DNA of 64,000 bases. It comes from Polydactylus sextarius (Eukaryota > Chordata > Actinopteri > Polynemidae). Where the stretch lies: assembly GCA_016801845.1 (NCBI GenBank), contig CM028921.1:14573275-14637274 (forward strand), written 5' to 3'. The notes beneath the pieces were generated by a model. That model worked only from the letters and a program-made list of their open reading frames with translations. It made no database searches and was not told the DNA's origin. Below, one piece after another: positions 36,757 through 47,269 of this stretch. The position numbers and the translations under genes are program-made. Every line of letters starts with the position of its first letter. Positions within the stretch are counted from its first letter, which is position 1.

Positions 36757-37010
36757 TTACAGTGCCCACTCCGGGTCAGGGAGGAGTTGCAACCTCAAGT
36801 GGAGGAGTTCAAGTATCCTGGGGTCTTGTTCATGAGTGATGGGAAATCGGTACTTAGAGCTGCCGCTCCTCCACATCGAGAGGGGCCAATTGAGGTGGCT
36901 GAGTGGAGTGGTTGAGTGGAAGTGGCCGGGGAGAGGAAGGTCTGGACCTCCTTCATGAAGCTGTTGCCCCTGCGACCCAGACCCTCCAGATAAGCGAGAG
37001 AAAATGAAAC
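36757..37010 (+). repeat. RTE-like LINE 3'-terminal fragment
   Basis: Plus sense: gtgcccactccgggtcaggg and caagtggaggagttcaagta (translating to …VEEFKYPGVLF). After a deletion come gaagtggccggggagagg and ctgttgcccctgcgacccag, ending …ccagataagcgagagaaaatg. From memory this is the known C-terminal and tail sequence of an abundant fish LINE. The same family appears at 22.0, 30.0 and 38.4 kb. Confidence 0.75.
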
Positions 37011-37119
37011 GCAACAAAATGTGTTGGTCGTGGCAGCAGCTGTAAACTGACAAAAACAAAAGTGTAACTTGAAAGACAGGTGGTTTTGACAGGTAGTGAA
37101 CTGTGAGACCAGTCAGTTT

Positions 37120-37155
37120 CTTTAGACAGATAGATGTACTTTATTGATCCCATGG
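37120..37155 (-). repeat. LINE 3' tail
   Basis: gacagatagatgtactttattgatccc, read on the minus strand, is a 'gggatcaataaagta…atct' LINE tail. It is comparable to the tail at 54.65-54.69 kb. Confidence 0.5.
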
Positions 37156-37261
37156 TGTTAGTTGTAGTCTTTGCTTCTAAATGAAAACAACCTTTTTTCA
37201 AAGGCTTAGACAAAATGATCCCAAGATGTCATTAAACACTTAATGTGACTTTATCAAGAAA

Positions 37262-37600
37262 ATACAAGATTATTTTTCACCATGATGACTTGAACACTCC
37301 CTTGAGAGCTAGACTATGTTGGTCGTAATATTGAGGCTGACCGTCTTTTGTTTTCACAGCCAAATGGCATGAACGTGAAAGTATGAACGTGTCAGGGGCA
37401 GCCAAGCAAACATAAACAAGTCACCATTTTCTTTAACCACTAATACAGCTCAAAATAGCACTACACTTTGGTAGTAGCATGACTAGGGTGCCTACATATA
37501 AAACAAATATCTTAGTAAGTGAACTGAGAATTTATTAAAAAGACTGTTTTACTAGACTTATCCAACGTCCTTCCTTTGTCTCTGTGTTGTAGGAATGTCA
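37262..37600 (+). repeat. non-autonomous element, diverged copy of 46827-47265
   Basis: It shares ordered blocks with the element at 46.8-47.3 kb: tgaacactcccttgaga, gaggctgaccgtctt, gtcac…aaccactaatacagctcaaaata, tagtagcatgactagggtgcc, ttagtaagtgaactgagaat and cttatccaacgtc. Confidence 0.75.
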
Positions 37601-37783
37601 GTACAAGCCAATTACTGAATGCAACATAAACTGAAGGAGTAGAGTGATGATCAGTTCCTCACTGTTTGTAGCAGTTTGGGCAAATATCAGTTAATAATAG
37701 TTTGTAGGTTTTTGGTTTGCCCTTCAATGTTTCTGTAAACACAATCTCAGGAACACAGTGATTGGATTAATTTCATTTTCTAC

Positions 37784-37998
37784 TTCAAATTTCTACACAC
37801 AATAACCCATAAAGACAAATGAAAAAAAGTTTACTTGAAGTTTTTGCAAGTATGTTTAAAATAAAAAACAAAGTCATATGTACATGTGAACACATGTTCA
37901 CAGCCTTTGCCATGACACTCAAAATTGCATCCTGTTTCCACTGATCATCCTTAAGAAGTTTCTACAACTTGATTGGAGTCCACCTGTGATAAATTCAG
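37784..37998. mobile_element. terminal fragment of a Tc1-like transposon
   Basis: The sequence has tctacacacaataacccataa, agtttacttgaagttttt, aaaataaaaaac, catgtacatgtgaac, cacagcctttgcc, then tttccactgatcatcctt and ttggagtccacctgtg. I recognise the inverted-repeat end of a widespread Tc1/mariner family in fish. The transposase is absent. Confidence 0.8.
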
Positions 37999-38164
37999 TG
38001 AGGAAAATGATGATTCTGCTGATCTGGCATAACATGAAGGGTGGTCATGATCAGTAGATTCGTCATTGTCCTCGCTCTTCACAGACACATCAGCCAGTTC
38101 TTCAGGAAAATGATGAACCTGCTGATCTGGAACACCCTTCGTCACCAGTTGTTATAAAAACATG

Positions 38165-38310
38165 ACATTGTGTGAGTCTTGTCTTTTTAATGAACCTCTG
38201 GTTTACTTACTAAGTTATAGCTACTTCAGTTTATGTGTAGGGACCATATTCTTGCTACTGCTGAAGTGAAATGATATTTTGAACTTTATTAGTGGTTAAA
38301 AAATGACAGT
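38165..38310 (-). repeat. third copy (partial, inverted) of the 46.8-kb element
   Basis: Read on the minus strand it gives aaccactaataaagttcaaaatatc, tcacttcagcagtagcaag and tccctacacataaactgaagta. These closely match 47015-47095. Confidence 0.75.
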
Positions 38311-38329
38311 TTAGAACCCAGAACACACA

Positions 38330-38450
38330 GTTTCTGCAGTGTGTTCTGGGTCAACCCTGAGATCTCTTACCAATTGGATGTGTCAGGAGCCATCCTGATC
38401 AGATTACCCACCTCAACTGACTCTTTTCAACTCATCTTTGTTATCTCTAG
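38330..38450 (-). repeat. RTE-like LINE C-terminal fragment
   Basis: Minus sense: ttgaggtgggtaatctgatc, aggatggctcctgacacatc, caattggtaagagatctcag, ggttgacccagaacacactg. This is the same block as at 22.0 and 30.0 kb, inverted. Its end forms a 13-bp stem with bases 38317-38329. Confidence 0.65.
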
Positions 38451-38459
38451 GATTTTGTG

Positions 38460-40180
38460 TCCTTTGGAAAAGAGAAAACCTCCCAGTGAGACCATCAAAT
38501 TGTATTAAATACTGTAGTCAAACACACTGAACACCTCTAGCTCTGGGAGCATTTTGCTGCAGCACTTAATCAGGAGAAAATGGTTTCAGTTAAAGATATC
38601 CTTACAATAAAGAAAAATGTTTCACTTTCAATTATGCTCAGTGAGGAAAATGTATTATTTTCCTTTACTGTGTCTACCAAGTTCTCTGATTAACACAGTA
38701 GCATATTTTACCCTCAGTTCTTAGCTTTCTCTCCCCAGCATTCTCTCTTCAGTCATTTTGCCAGAGGCAACACAATATTCATGTTTTATGAAGACCCTCT
38801 GAGAATGGTGAATGTGTATGTGTTGTGTAATCCATCAGTGTGTCCTTGGTCTGTCTCCTCAGTTAACCTCACAGATCTCACACACATTTTAACACTTGCT
38901 CAACCTCCACCATGCCATTTTAAGCAAAGGTCATGGTCAAACTCTCACATTAAGAGTGACTTTATTTATTTATGGTTTATTTGATAGGGACACATACGGT
39001 AAACACAAATAAACTTTAAACACGCTATCCAATGTAAGTATTACAGTGTTTATAGCAAATGTTAATTTTCAACACTTGAGTAATGCATTATGTATAAAGA
39101 TTTAATTTATACCTTTTTTGTACCTGCAAATATCGTACATGCACACGTCAGCTGCAGGGAAGCTTTCTCAAACATAGCTCCATCACCCTCCCTGTCTATG
39201 GTTAGGATGTGTTAGCTCTGACCACCTACATGACTGTGATGGCTAGACAATAACAGTACCTAATAACACTGCATCATTGTCTCACACAACATCGCCTCAA
39301 GACAAGAACCAGGGCTGCTGCCAGCCATCTGGGTGCCCTAAGCACAGCAGCTTTGTGATGCCAATGTTTGCCAGTGCAACCGTCCTTAAATCTTTTAATT
39401 TTCTATTAATTTAGAGTTACAATTGTAAGGGAACTGTACAAAGAGAGTGTAAAAACCTGATGAAATAATAAAGAAACAATATTAACCAATATCAAATAAA
39501 ATAAATGAATAAAAATATTTCATTTAGCTCCATGCTCTGTTGTCTGTCAACACCTACTGGCTACATTTGGTGCATGGCTCTGCCAGAATCACGAGATCTC
39601 ACAAATTCACAAATTCATGCGTAACCGCGCGATATAGCAGGATGTAGTTTCTATATAGTGTCAGCAGGGTGAAATGATGTCTGAAAACCTCAGGCCTCCC
39701 TCCACCCATTATGACATTTTCAAGGAAAACTGGATGTTTTATTTTGTTTCTGTGCACAACTTCCTGTCCCACATGATCTGCCGTGTGCTGAATTGCTGCG
39801 TCGTGATCTTGTGTCTGGCAAAAATAGAAGTCCTGTGAATCGATGCTCCAGATTTGTGATAGAGTCAGAATGTAACGCAGCTGCAGCAGGTGGGAGCACA
39901 ACCATTGATTAGAACTGGAACATAGAATTGAAATGTATCGGCTCTGCTGCCGTTTTAGAGCGGAGATGCAATGCACACTCATTCAGTGGAAATCAGAGAT
40001 CAGAGGGGAGAGTGAGAGAGAGAGAGATCGTAGTTTTGCATTGGGGGAAAACAAACAAGCAAATAATTAGTGGCAGCCAGTGCTGGCTAATATTTTTTTT
40101 TTTAAATTACATTTAAATCTTTAATTCTAGTTATTATGATTATGGTGATTTTTTTATTAGCCTGACTTTTTTGGTGCCCC
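38460..40180. other. no gene recognised
   Basis: The interval from about 39305 (accagggctgctgcc…gtgccctaag) to about 40180 (ggtgccccctt) could be one decayed DNA element, since both ends carry 'gtgccc'. I cannot show this. The 127-codon minus frame at 39599-39982 is not recognisable. Confidence 0.3.
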
Positions 40181-40183
40181 CTT

Positions 40184-40230
40184 CTATGGCACAGTAGTCA
40201 CATTGTTCTAATGTGACTACTGTGCCATAG
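40184..40230. repeat. perfect 21-bp inverted repeat with 5-nt loop
   Basis: Arms 40184-40204 and 40210-40230 are exact reverse complements; the loop is gttct. The arm begins ctatggcacagtagtc. A further partial repeat (tcacattgtg) follows at once. It is not followed by a T-run and lies outside any gene, so I do not call it a terminator. Confidence 0.95.
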
Positions 40231-40479
40231 TCACATTGTGTGATGCGCATTATGGGGGAGCTGGCTCTGATCACGGTTCTCATTGACGTCACATAAACTA
40301 CCTTGGCAATGCTGGCAAACTCTTCTTCGATTTAAGCAGAAAATTAGAGCAGTAATCACCATCAGAAAGCATGTCGACATGTTCAGCAAATTTGTTCTGG
40401 TAGACGAGGAGGAGTCTTGAGAAAAAGGAATAAGGACGTGTTTTATAAAATCACCTGAACCTGACCTTGAATGGTGCAT

Positions 40480-40501
40480 TTGTGTGTGTGTGTGTGTGTG
40501 T
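40480..40501. repeat. (TG)n microsatellite
   Basis: About 11 TG units. Confidence 0.9.
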
Positions 40502-40504
40502 ATT

Positions 40505-41310
40505 CTGATGGACAGTTCAGTCTGCATTCTGAGTAAAGCGTTCCCATAAAGACGTTATATCAGTAACTTCACTTTAAGTTTTCTGTTGTCCTGTGATTTA
40601 ACTGTGGGAGTTTTTTTTTTTCTTTCTTTCATTCTTTTTAAAACCAACTAGGAGCTGTGAACATAAATCATATTCACAGACAGGTCATTCATTCATTAGA
40701 CTGTCATCTTGTCACGCTGTCTTGCCTAATGGCACTGGAGGAAAATCAAAATACAGTTTGTTCTGTTTTGATTGACATGAACCACAGCTGTACATTTCAT
40801 TTATCCTCTTAAGTGATCTGAGCAGCTTAGACCTCACAGAGAAAATATGAATACGAGTGGAGGCTGCAGCTGAGCCAGATCAATCATTGGAGAGGGGCAC
40901 CTGGAAACTGAAGAGGGAGGTGATGAATCACATACAAAATCAAAAAGAAAACATGCCTCAAACCTTTTATATATTAAAATAAGTACACAATATGTGTTTA
41001 ACTGTTGCTTTTGCAGCACACAGAATGACCACCAATATATTTGTTTTTTACACTTGTCATGAAGGAGCTAAGATAATATATGAGAATATATGAATCTAAA
41101 AAGAATATAATATTGGTATGGGTAAGCCATCATTAATCAACCCTGGCAACGAGTCTCCTTGATATGATCAAACAGACTGGTTACCAAGTCCATGGTTGAA
41201 TATACTTTAATTATTATCAAACACCTTCTTCATTGAAACTACATGTTAAGTGTAAGATTACAGCAAAACAGTCTTGATCCACAGTGCTTTTCTTCTGCCT
41301 GATTCTGCCT
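40505..41310. other. no gene or element recognised
   Basis: AT-rich with a T-run at 40610-40622. Confidence 0.45.
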
Positions 41311-41314
41311 GAAG

Positions 41315-41391
41315 AAGTTAATATGCACTTTGGGTACCTTGAAAGGTGCTATAGAAATGCAACCTATTATTATTATTATTATTATTATTAA
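41315..41391 (+). repeat. LINE 3' tail with (ATT)n
   Basis: gcactttgggtaccttgaaaggtgctatagaaatgc is followed by about nine ATT units, a common fish LINE tail. Confidence 0.6.
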
Positions 41392-41964
41392 TATCACAGT
41401 TGATTGCTTTATGCTTTAATTTCTCTCTTTTTTTTTCTTTAACAGGGCATTTAAAACAACACACATAGACATAAATAATTAATAAATAAATAAACTGTAA
41501 CTAAACAACAGGCCTTTGTGCTAATGTTTCTTGCATTTACCATATTACCTTTCTACTTTATTTTACATCTCCAGTGTGGCTTTAGTTGAACTCATTAGGG
41601 TAATTACCATGTCAAAATCACATAAATAAACAATAGGTGAATTCTGCTGAATGTACGCCGAAATATGCAAATGTGTGTGCTTTAATGAAGTGCTCTCCCA
41701 TGCTGTTTGCTGGGAGGACAGCTGCTGCGAAGGTATAATAATCTAGCATGTACAAAGCTCTGGACATGGCTTGAAATGTTCTCACAACACACAAATAGAA
41801 TAAGAAACTTAATTTAAAGTTTAAGAGCACAACTACTTGGGGATACTTGTCTCGAACACCTTTCTTACTTCTTCTGACATCATCTGGCTTCTTCAGCTGC
41901 TGGCGAGAGCAGTTGCACCAAAGGGGAGGGTGTGAAGGAATAAATTCCACTTTGACATCACCCC

Positions 41965-42205
41965 CATGGCATGGGTGACCTTGAATTCCTCTGACAAGCC
42001 ACTGATAGGAAGCTGCAGCATGGTGGAATGCCCATAGAGGGCAATGCTGCTGAGGGACAGAGGGAGCCCAAGCCACGTCCAAAGGGACTGGCTGATGATT
42101 CTTTTCATCGTCTCCACAGTTGACATAGGCACTTCATAGACCAGCAGGTGCCAAAAGAGCCTTGGCAGGACTCCATGTTGGTCTTGTCTATTGCTGCGAG
42201 CCAGA
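41965..42205 (-). pseudogene. fragment of a second RLE-type retrotransposon (sister family)
   Basis: Minus frames give QHGVLPRLFWHLLVYEVPMS, then VETMKRIISQSLW, WLGLPLSLSSIALYGH and LQLPISGLSEEFKV. This is the post-RT segment equivalent to 14121-14745, but from a different subfamily (SSIALYGH versus SDVGLFGR). Only about 80 residues remain, with no RT motif and no endonuclease. It adjoins two unrelated LINE pieces. Confidence 0.8.
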
Positions 42206-42464
42206 ATGTCATGAATGTTTTTCTTACTTTTTTCCTCTTTTTACCTACTAAAAACTAAAACATTTGACTTTTTTCATATTTTTTTCTTTTTCTTTTCTTT
42301 TATCACGTTTTTTTTTTTCACCTGTTTTGTTTTTGTTGAGCCCATTGAGCTGTTAGCCTGTTGTTATACCAGTGATCAGCTAATGTCACTGTGCCGCTCA
42401 GAGATGTGAGAAGATCTCCACCCAGATCCTGGTGGAGATAAGGTGGATGTAGAGCAGAAGTAAA

Positions 42465-42840
42465 GTGCCATGAGGAGAAAAGACCGTACAAACCATCATT
42501 ACGTCTGTGACAATGGGGAATGTATGATCTCTCCCCATATGATCAAGAACTCACTGCGCTGACTAGCATACATAGGTAGTATCTACCACAGGAGCAGCAT
42601 CATGTGTCTCACTAAGACCGATCGCAATGTTTATTAAAGAGAGACGTTGTCACACCGGGCACATCAGTGTTACTGAGCAGTGCTTGCTCTGGACATTGAG
42701 CTGTTTGCTGTTAGTATTTGGTCGTACTACATCCAGAGGAGTTGCCACATGTCATCGTGATAACTCGCTGTCAGCCGACACTACAGCTACCTGTGAACTC
42801 TGTCGTGTCCCAGCTGAAAACATCGCACCCTCCTGATCTC
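42465..42840 (+). pseudogene. LINE endonuclease (APE-like) fragment, CR1/L2-type
   Basis: Plus frames, with several shifts, read …NVRSL-like, ELTALTSIHR, then CLTKTD (from CLTETW), GHISVTEQ, ELPHVIVIT and SVVSQLKTSHPPDL. These are the successive blocks of the apurinic-endonuclease domain of fish CR1/L2-group LINEs, recalled from memory. No intact frame remains. Confidence 0.65.
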
Positions 42841-42899
42841 TGGACTACAAACTATTTATTTTATTCTCTGTTAACTTTTTTTTTTTTTTCTGTAAATCT

Positions 42900-43790
42900 A
42901 TTTTCATGGTTTTTATGCTGTCAAACAGATAAATTTCCCCTTGCAGGACAAATAAAATATGTTCTTTGGGCCATCTTGACCAGCTGTGAAGTGTGCAGTG
43001 TCCAGGTGAGGTCCTCACTGATGTGGAGACCCAGGTTCTTGAAGCTGCTCTCCTCTCCACTTCAAGCTCCCGGATAAACAGTGGTTGTTGAGGTCTCTTC
43101 TACTTCCTCATGTCCACTATTATCTCCTTTGTCTTGCTTGTGTTGAGGAAGAGGTTGTTGTCCTCACACCATGCCACTAGACCGGCCACCTCCCTCCTAT
43201 AGGCTGCTTTGTCACCCCCTGTGATGTGACCAATCACAGCAGTGTCATCCACTAACTTCAGGATGATGTTGTCCTTGTTGGAGGCTACACAGTCATCGGG
43301 GGTGAACAGCGTGTGTAGAGGATGGGGCTGAGGACACATCCCTGAGGGGCACCAGTGTTATTGATGATCCTGGCTGAAGTCCTGTTGCCGATCCTGACAG
43401 ACTGGAGGCCTGCCAGTCAAAAAGTCTAGGAGCCAGTCACAGAGGGTGGGGTGCAGGCCAAGTGTGAGCAGTTTGTGGTGGGTTTGTGACGGATGACAGT
43501 ATTAAAGGTCGAGCTGTAGTCCACAAAGAGTATCCTGGTGTAGGAGTCTTTGTTTTCCAGGTGGGAGAGGGAATAGTGGAGTAGAGCAGAGATGGCATCT
43601 GAGGTGGACCTGTTGGGCCGATATGCATACTGCAGGGGTCCAGTGTGTCTGGTATGCTGCTCTGGATGTGGGCCAGCATCACCACTCTCTCGAAACACTT
43701 GTAGCCCTCCCCTCTTCCCTCGCTTCTGTCAGCGTCTCCAGAAGGCTTTCCTGGGGTCAACTAGATACCCTCGAGGTTGGCACTTTGGGG
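42900..43790 (-). pseudogene. LINE reverse transcriptase fragment, CR1/L2-type
   Basis: Minus sense: KCFERVVMLAHIQSSIPDTL (frame 43760-43437), LQYAYRPNRSTSDAISALLH and RILFVDYSSTFNTV (first catalytic Asp; frame 43698-43426). Next come LFTPDDCVAS and KLVDDTAVIG (second pair VDD where FADD is usual), and WCEDNNLFLNTSKTKEIIVD (frame 43339-43100). A C-terminal piece FKNLGLHISEDLTW and an 'aataaaatatgtt'-type tail near 42950 follow. Frameshifts separate these. It faces the endonuclease fragment at 42465-42840, so the two are not one simple insertion. Confidence 0.85.
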
Positions 43791-43794
43791 CCTT

Positions 43795-46155
43795 CCTGGG
43801 AGTGGTGGTAGTGGCTGCTGCAACGGACAATGAGCTGTAGCTCCGGTGGTATAAATCCAGTAAATTCGGCTCCTCTGTGAGAGCTGCCGATATCCAAAAT
43901 TGTTGAGTTCTTTTATTATTTTGAAGAAGACCTTGAGACAGACATGAAATTTGACACAGACATTAAACTGACCTTTGTTCATCAAGTTCCTGCTTGAGTC
44001 CGAAGGTCACTACAACAACATACAACCAAAGTGGTAAATCTAGTTATTTGCTTAAGTGTCAAAGGATCAGGTAAAAAACAGGTTGTATGATCCACAATGC
44101 TGCCTAAGACAGCTTGTTTTCCATCTGTCTTTCAACACCTCAACAACTTCTGATTAAAAAAAATCTTCCTTCCTACATCCTACAGCTTCACTCTGTTCAT
44201 GTGGTGTGTTTTGCTTAGTTCTGTAAATCTTGCTCAGTGGTTAAACGAGAATTGCCTCATGATAGTATAAACAAAGCAGGTCTGACACTTGTAATGCATC
44301 TGAAATCTATTGATGCAAAGTTGACAGTAAGTTTCCCCATTTGTTTTGGGTTTTGTTTAATTTGTTTTGTTGTTTGTTTAAAGACAAAAAACAAGGATTT
44401 ATCACAAGAATGTATGACTAACATTATTATATTAAAAACAAAATTGTATTTGATTGATTAATATACATTTTTATGCTATTTTATTTACACAGAGATTTTA
44501 ATTGAAATGTAAATCTCCTCAGGATTATCTGTTCTGACACCTGTGATGTGCTAAAGAGCTAATCTCATGTGATCCTCATCCTGCCACTTTATTCGTTTTA
44601 TAGGCAGATCTAGAGAAGAGAATTACATAAAAATTAGTAATGTAATATTCGGATCTTTGGGGGAATTCGGATCATTCTGAGTCACTCACTGATATAAGCT
44701 GCGTTGTGTGAGTCACTTGAGAAAGTATTAAAGCATATAGACGTATTTTTATTTTTAATATTATTATTATTGTTGTTGTTGTTGTTGTAGAAAAAGAAGG
44801 TATAGTATGATAGCATAAAAACTTACCAATAACCTATCAACGAAAATCAAGTAGCATAAGCCTAAACATAAAGGTCTAAATTAAGCTGTGTAAAACAATT
44901 AATGAGGACAGTGCCACCACAACAAAAAAATATTTTATTTTCTTATGGTCTAAAATGTATGTGGAGTGGATCAGCAGAGTATTAATTCTTTCACAATGTA
45001 GGTAAGCTAATACGACAGCCATAGAAGTCAACAACAGGAAGAACTCATCGTAAGTCACTCACTTACTCACTCACTCGGCAGAGAAACGAAACTTACTCAA
45101 CTGATGACTCAGAGTCAGATAAGTCTAACAAATGTGGTAGGACTCAACTGACTCAGTTAAATAGACATCTAGACTCATGACTTGTGAGTGATTTTAGGCA
45201 GTTGGGTTAATGATTTGGATCCTGAATCTTTTTCCTGCTAATAATAATGAGACAGAAATGTTGAGTGTAATCCTCCTCTGAGCTGGCTCAGTAAATGATG
45301 AAGATTCTGAGCATGTCCCCCTCAAGTTATGGTTATTTGACAAAATGTGAGGAGCCCTCTTTTAGGGATGATCCATGAAACCAAACTGGCCAATGGGTCC
45401 CGGCCATTCATCTCAAGCAGCAGCTCTGGGCACTGCTCCAACCTGGCAACCCAACAGGCAAGAGAAAGGACAGATATTTGGAGTCAAGGCCACATTTAAC
45501 TGGCTTCAAACACACACACACACAAAGCACATCCATCTACAGTAATAGTTTGTCATTTCACTAACTGGAAGCCAAAAGCACATGATAAGATAACCATCAG
45601 TGAAGAGATGAATTCTGAATTTTGACATCAGACCTAAAAACAGGTGTTTGGAAAAATGCAAGAAGTCAAGCAGTGAAGGGTTTCTATAAATTGTAAAGCA
45701 GCTTCTCCTGCCCACACACTCTCTGTAGGTGAGAAGCTTTCATGTGGTTCAGGGCACATGTTTTGCTTTTTCTCGCTGGTGGACCCCCTGAGTCTGGAGT
45801 CAGCTGCTAAACAGAAGCATTAATTATGAGCAATGACAGAGTTACAGTGAGGCTGGTCACTTGGAAACAGTCCTCAGAAAGACAGATGTGAACACAAGAC
45901 AGGGACTGAATCAAGAGACTGGACAGGTGTGTTGTCAAGATCTAAACAAAGGCTGCAGTTGAAGAACTGTGCCAGAATGTCCACTGTGTTGCTGTGATTC
46001 AGTCATCATGGTCTTAACTTTCATGGTTAGCATTTCAAAAGTAGTCAAAAGCACTCACATTCTTCACTCAAGTAGAAGGATTAGTATATGTGTTTACAAA
46101 TGCTCTGGTAAAGTAACGGAGGGAAACGGATCATCAGGCAAGGGGCGATAAAACC
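43795..46155. other. no gene recognised
   Basis: Contains a (TTG)n tract (44758-44788). Related ctgagtcactcac / gactcagagtca motifs near 44675-44690 and 45105-45120 could be ends of a decayed element, but I cannot delimit it. Confidence 0.35.
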
Positions 46156-46159
46156 TTGG

Positions 46160-46506
46160 GAGTGCCGGCTCACAAGAAGATGTTAATGTCCACTCAGGCA
46201 GCTCCTCCAGTGCTCCAGCAGACAGCCAATGCTCTTCACAGACCGGATCCCCACACTAGCTGCCAGGGCGACCGCATCCTGCAGTCCAGCTCCAGCCAGG
46301 TGAACAACAGACCCCAGAGTCGTGACCCTGGCCCTAACCCTCCCCCTAACCCTGTGTTTTTCTCCCTTGCCATCAGCTTCCACACAGTAAAGGCTACCTG
46401 GTAGAATGGTGGCAAGGTACACAGATCTGCAGTGCTGAGGTCCATGAGGAACAGAGGGTCTTTTAGGTCCAGGCCATCAAACTGCTGGAGAATCATGTGG
46501 GCCAGC
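46160..46506 (-). pseudogene. Tx1/L1-like LINE ORF2 C-terminal fragment
   Basis: Minus frame 46496-46236 starts MILQQFDGLDLKDPLFLMDL and continues CTLPPFYQVAFTVWKLM. A second minus frame (46422-46183) continues LGSVVHLAGAGLQDAVALAA and VGIRSVKSIGCLLEHWRSCL. From memory these correspond to the region after the RT in fish Tx1-type LINEs ('GLP.FYQ..F..W'). A frame change separates them, and the RT itself is absent. The 46506 edge abuts another repeat. Confidence 0.65.
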
Positions 46507-46507
46507 C

Positions 46508-46547
46508 AGAGCTCTCTAGTAGACTACTCTGGTGGGTATCTCCATCT

Positions 46548-46584
<37 letters not shown>

Positions 46585-46713
46585 GGAAAATACAAATCCT
46601 ACTAGATTATTTTGACTTATTGATGGAGGTAATTACTAATGAATAAGATCAGAGAGCTGTTTTTCAGTTGTAACAAAAAAAAAAAAAAGAAAAATTATAC
46701 ATTGTGGCTTTAA
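46508..46713 (+). repeat. dispersed repeat with 'cattgtggctttaa' terminus
   Basis: It begins agagctctctagtagactac, holds a (TA)n tract (46550-46580) and ends aaaattatacattgtggctttaa. A sister copy is at 56514-56738. The terminus matches the complement of the repeat start at 7349. Confidence 0.7.
46550..46580. repeat. (TA)n microsatellite
   Basis: About 15 AT units within the dispersed repeat. Confidence 0.95.
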
Positions 46714-46826
46714 AACAGTTTCTTGCATTTATGTGTATGACCTGTCATTGCTCGTTATCTGATGTTTCACCTCATGAATTTTATTGCCTTTTATTGCCTG
46801 AAGCAATCTCCACCTATCACAGCAGC

Positions 46827-47265
46827 TTAAAGCAATAGTCCAGAGTAATATGAACCCAGGGTCTGTTTCACCATGAATACAAGTCAAACACCCCCTCAAG
46901 AGATATTTTACGTTGGCTGAAGTAATATCGAGTTTGACTGTCTTGTTTTCACAACCAAATAGCTAACAATGAAAATAAGTGGGGAGGTCAGCCAAACGTA
47001 TCTAAATTGTCATTTTTTAACTACTAATAAAGCTCAAAATATCACTTCACTTCAGCAGTAGCATGAATAGGGTCCCTACACATAAACTGAAGTACTGATA
47101 ACTTAGTAAGTGAACCAAGAATTTATTAAAAAGGCTGTTTAACAAGACTTACCCAACGTCTTGTTTTCATAACAACTGGTGATGAAAAGTGGCCAACATA
47201 GAGTATATCTTGAGGGGGTGTTTGACTTGACCCTTGGTACAAATTACTCCAAACCATAACTTTAA
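46827..47265. mobile_element. non-autonomous element with long imperfect terminal inverted repeats
   Basis: The left end (ttaaagcaatagtcc, agagtaat, cccagggtc, aagtcaaacaccccctcaaga) is mirrored by the right end in complement (ttgagggggtgtttgact, tgacccttggtac, aaattactcc, ctttaa). That gives imperfect TIRs of roughly 55-70 bp. TTAA occurs at both extremes, so a TTAA target is possible but unproven. No coding frame is present. Related copies lie at 37262-37600 and 38165-38310. Confidence 0.75.
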
Positions 47266-47269
47266 TGCA

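Noticed and set aside
37951..38145. 64-codon minus frame (SVKSEDNDES) as a zinc-finger gene remnant
   Set aside because: The resemblance to fish zinc-finger linker regions is too short and acidic, and part of it overlaps a Tc1 end.
40184..40230. Transcription terminator hairpin
   Set aside because: No gene ends nearby, no T-run follows, and hairpin terminators are not expected in a vertebrate nuclear genome.
42465..43790. Single LINE copy rearranged by twin priming
   Set aside because: In twin priming the inverted piece is on the 5' side. Here the endonuclease piece lies beyond the 3' tail of the RT piece.
44636..45120. Complete inverted-repeat element with gagtcactca motifs
   Set aside because: The motifs are short and low-complexity. 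I could not find matching termini or a target duplication.
46332..46353. CCCTAA-like repeats resembling telomeric sequence
   Set aside because: Only two or three units, interrupted, and lying within a LINE coding fragment (Pro/Leu/Gly codons).
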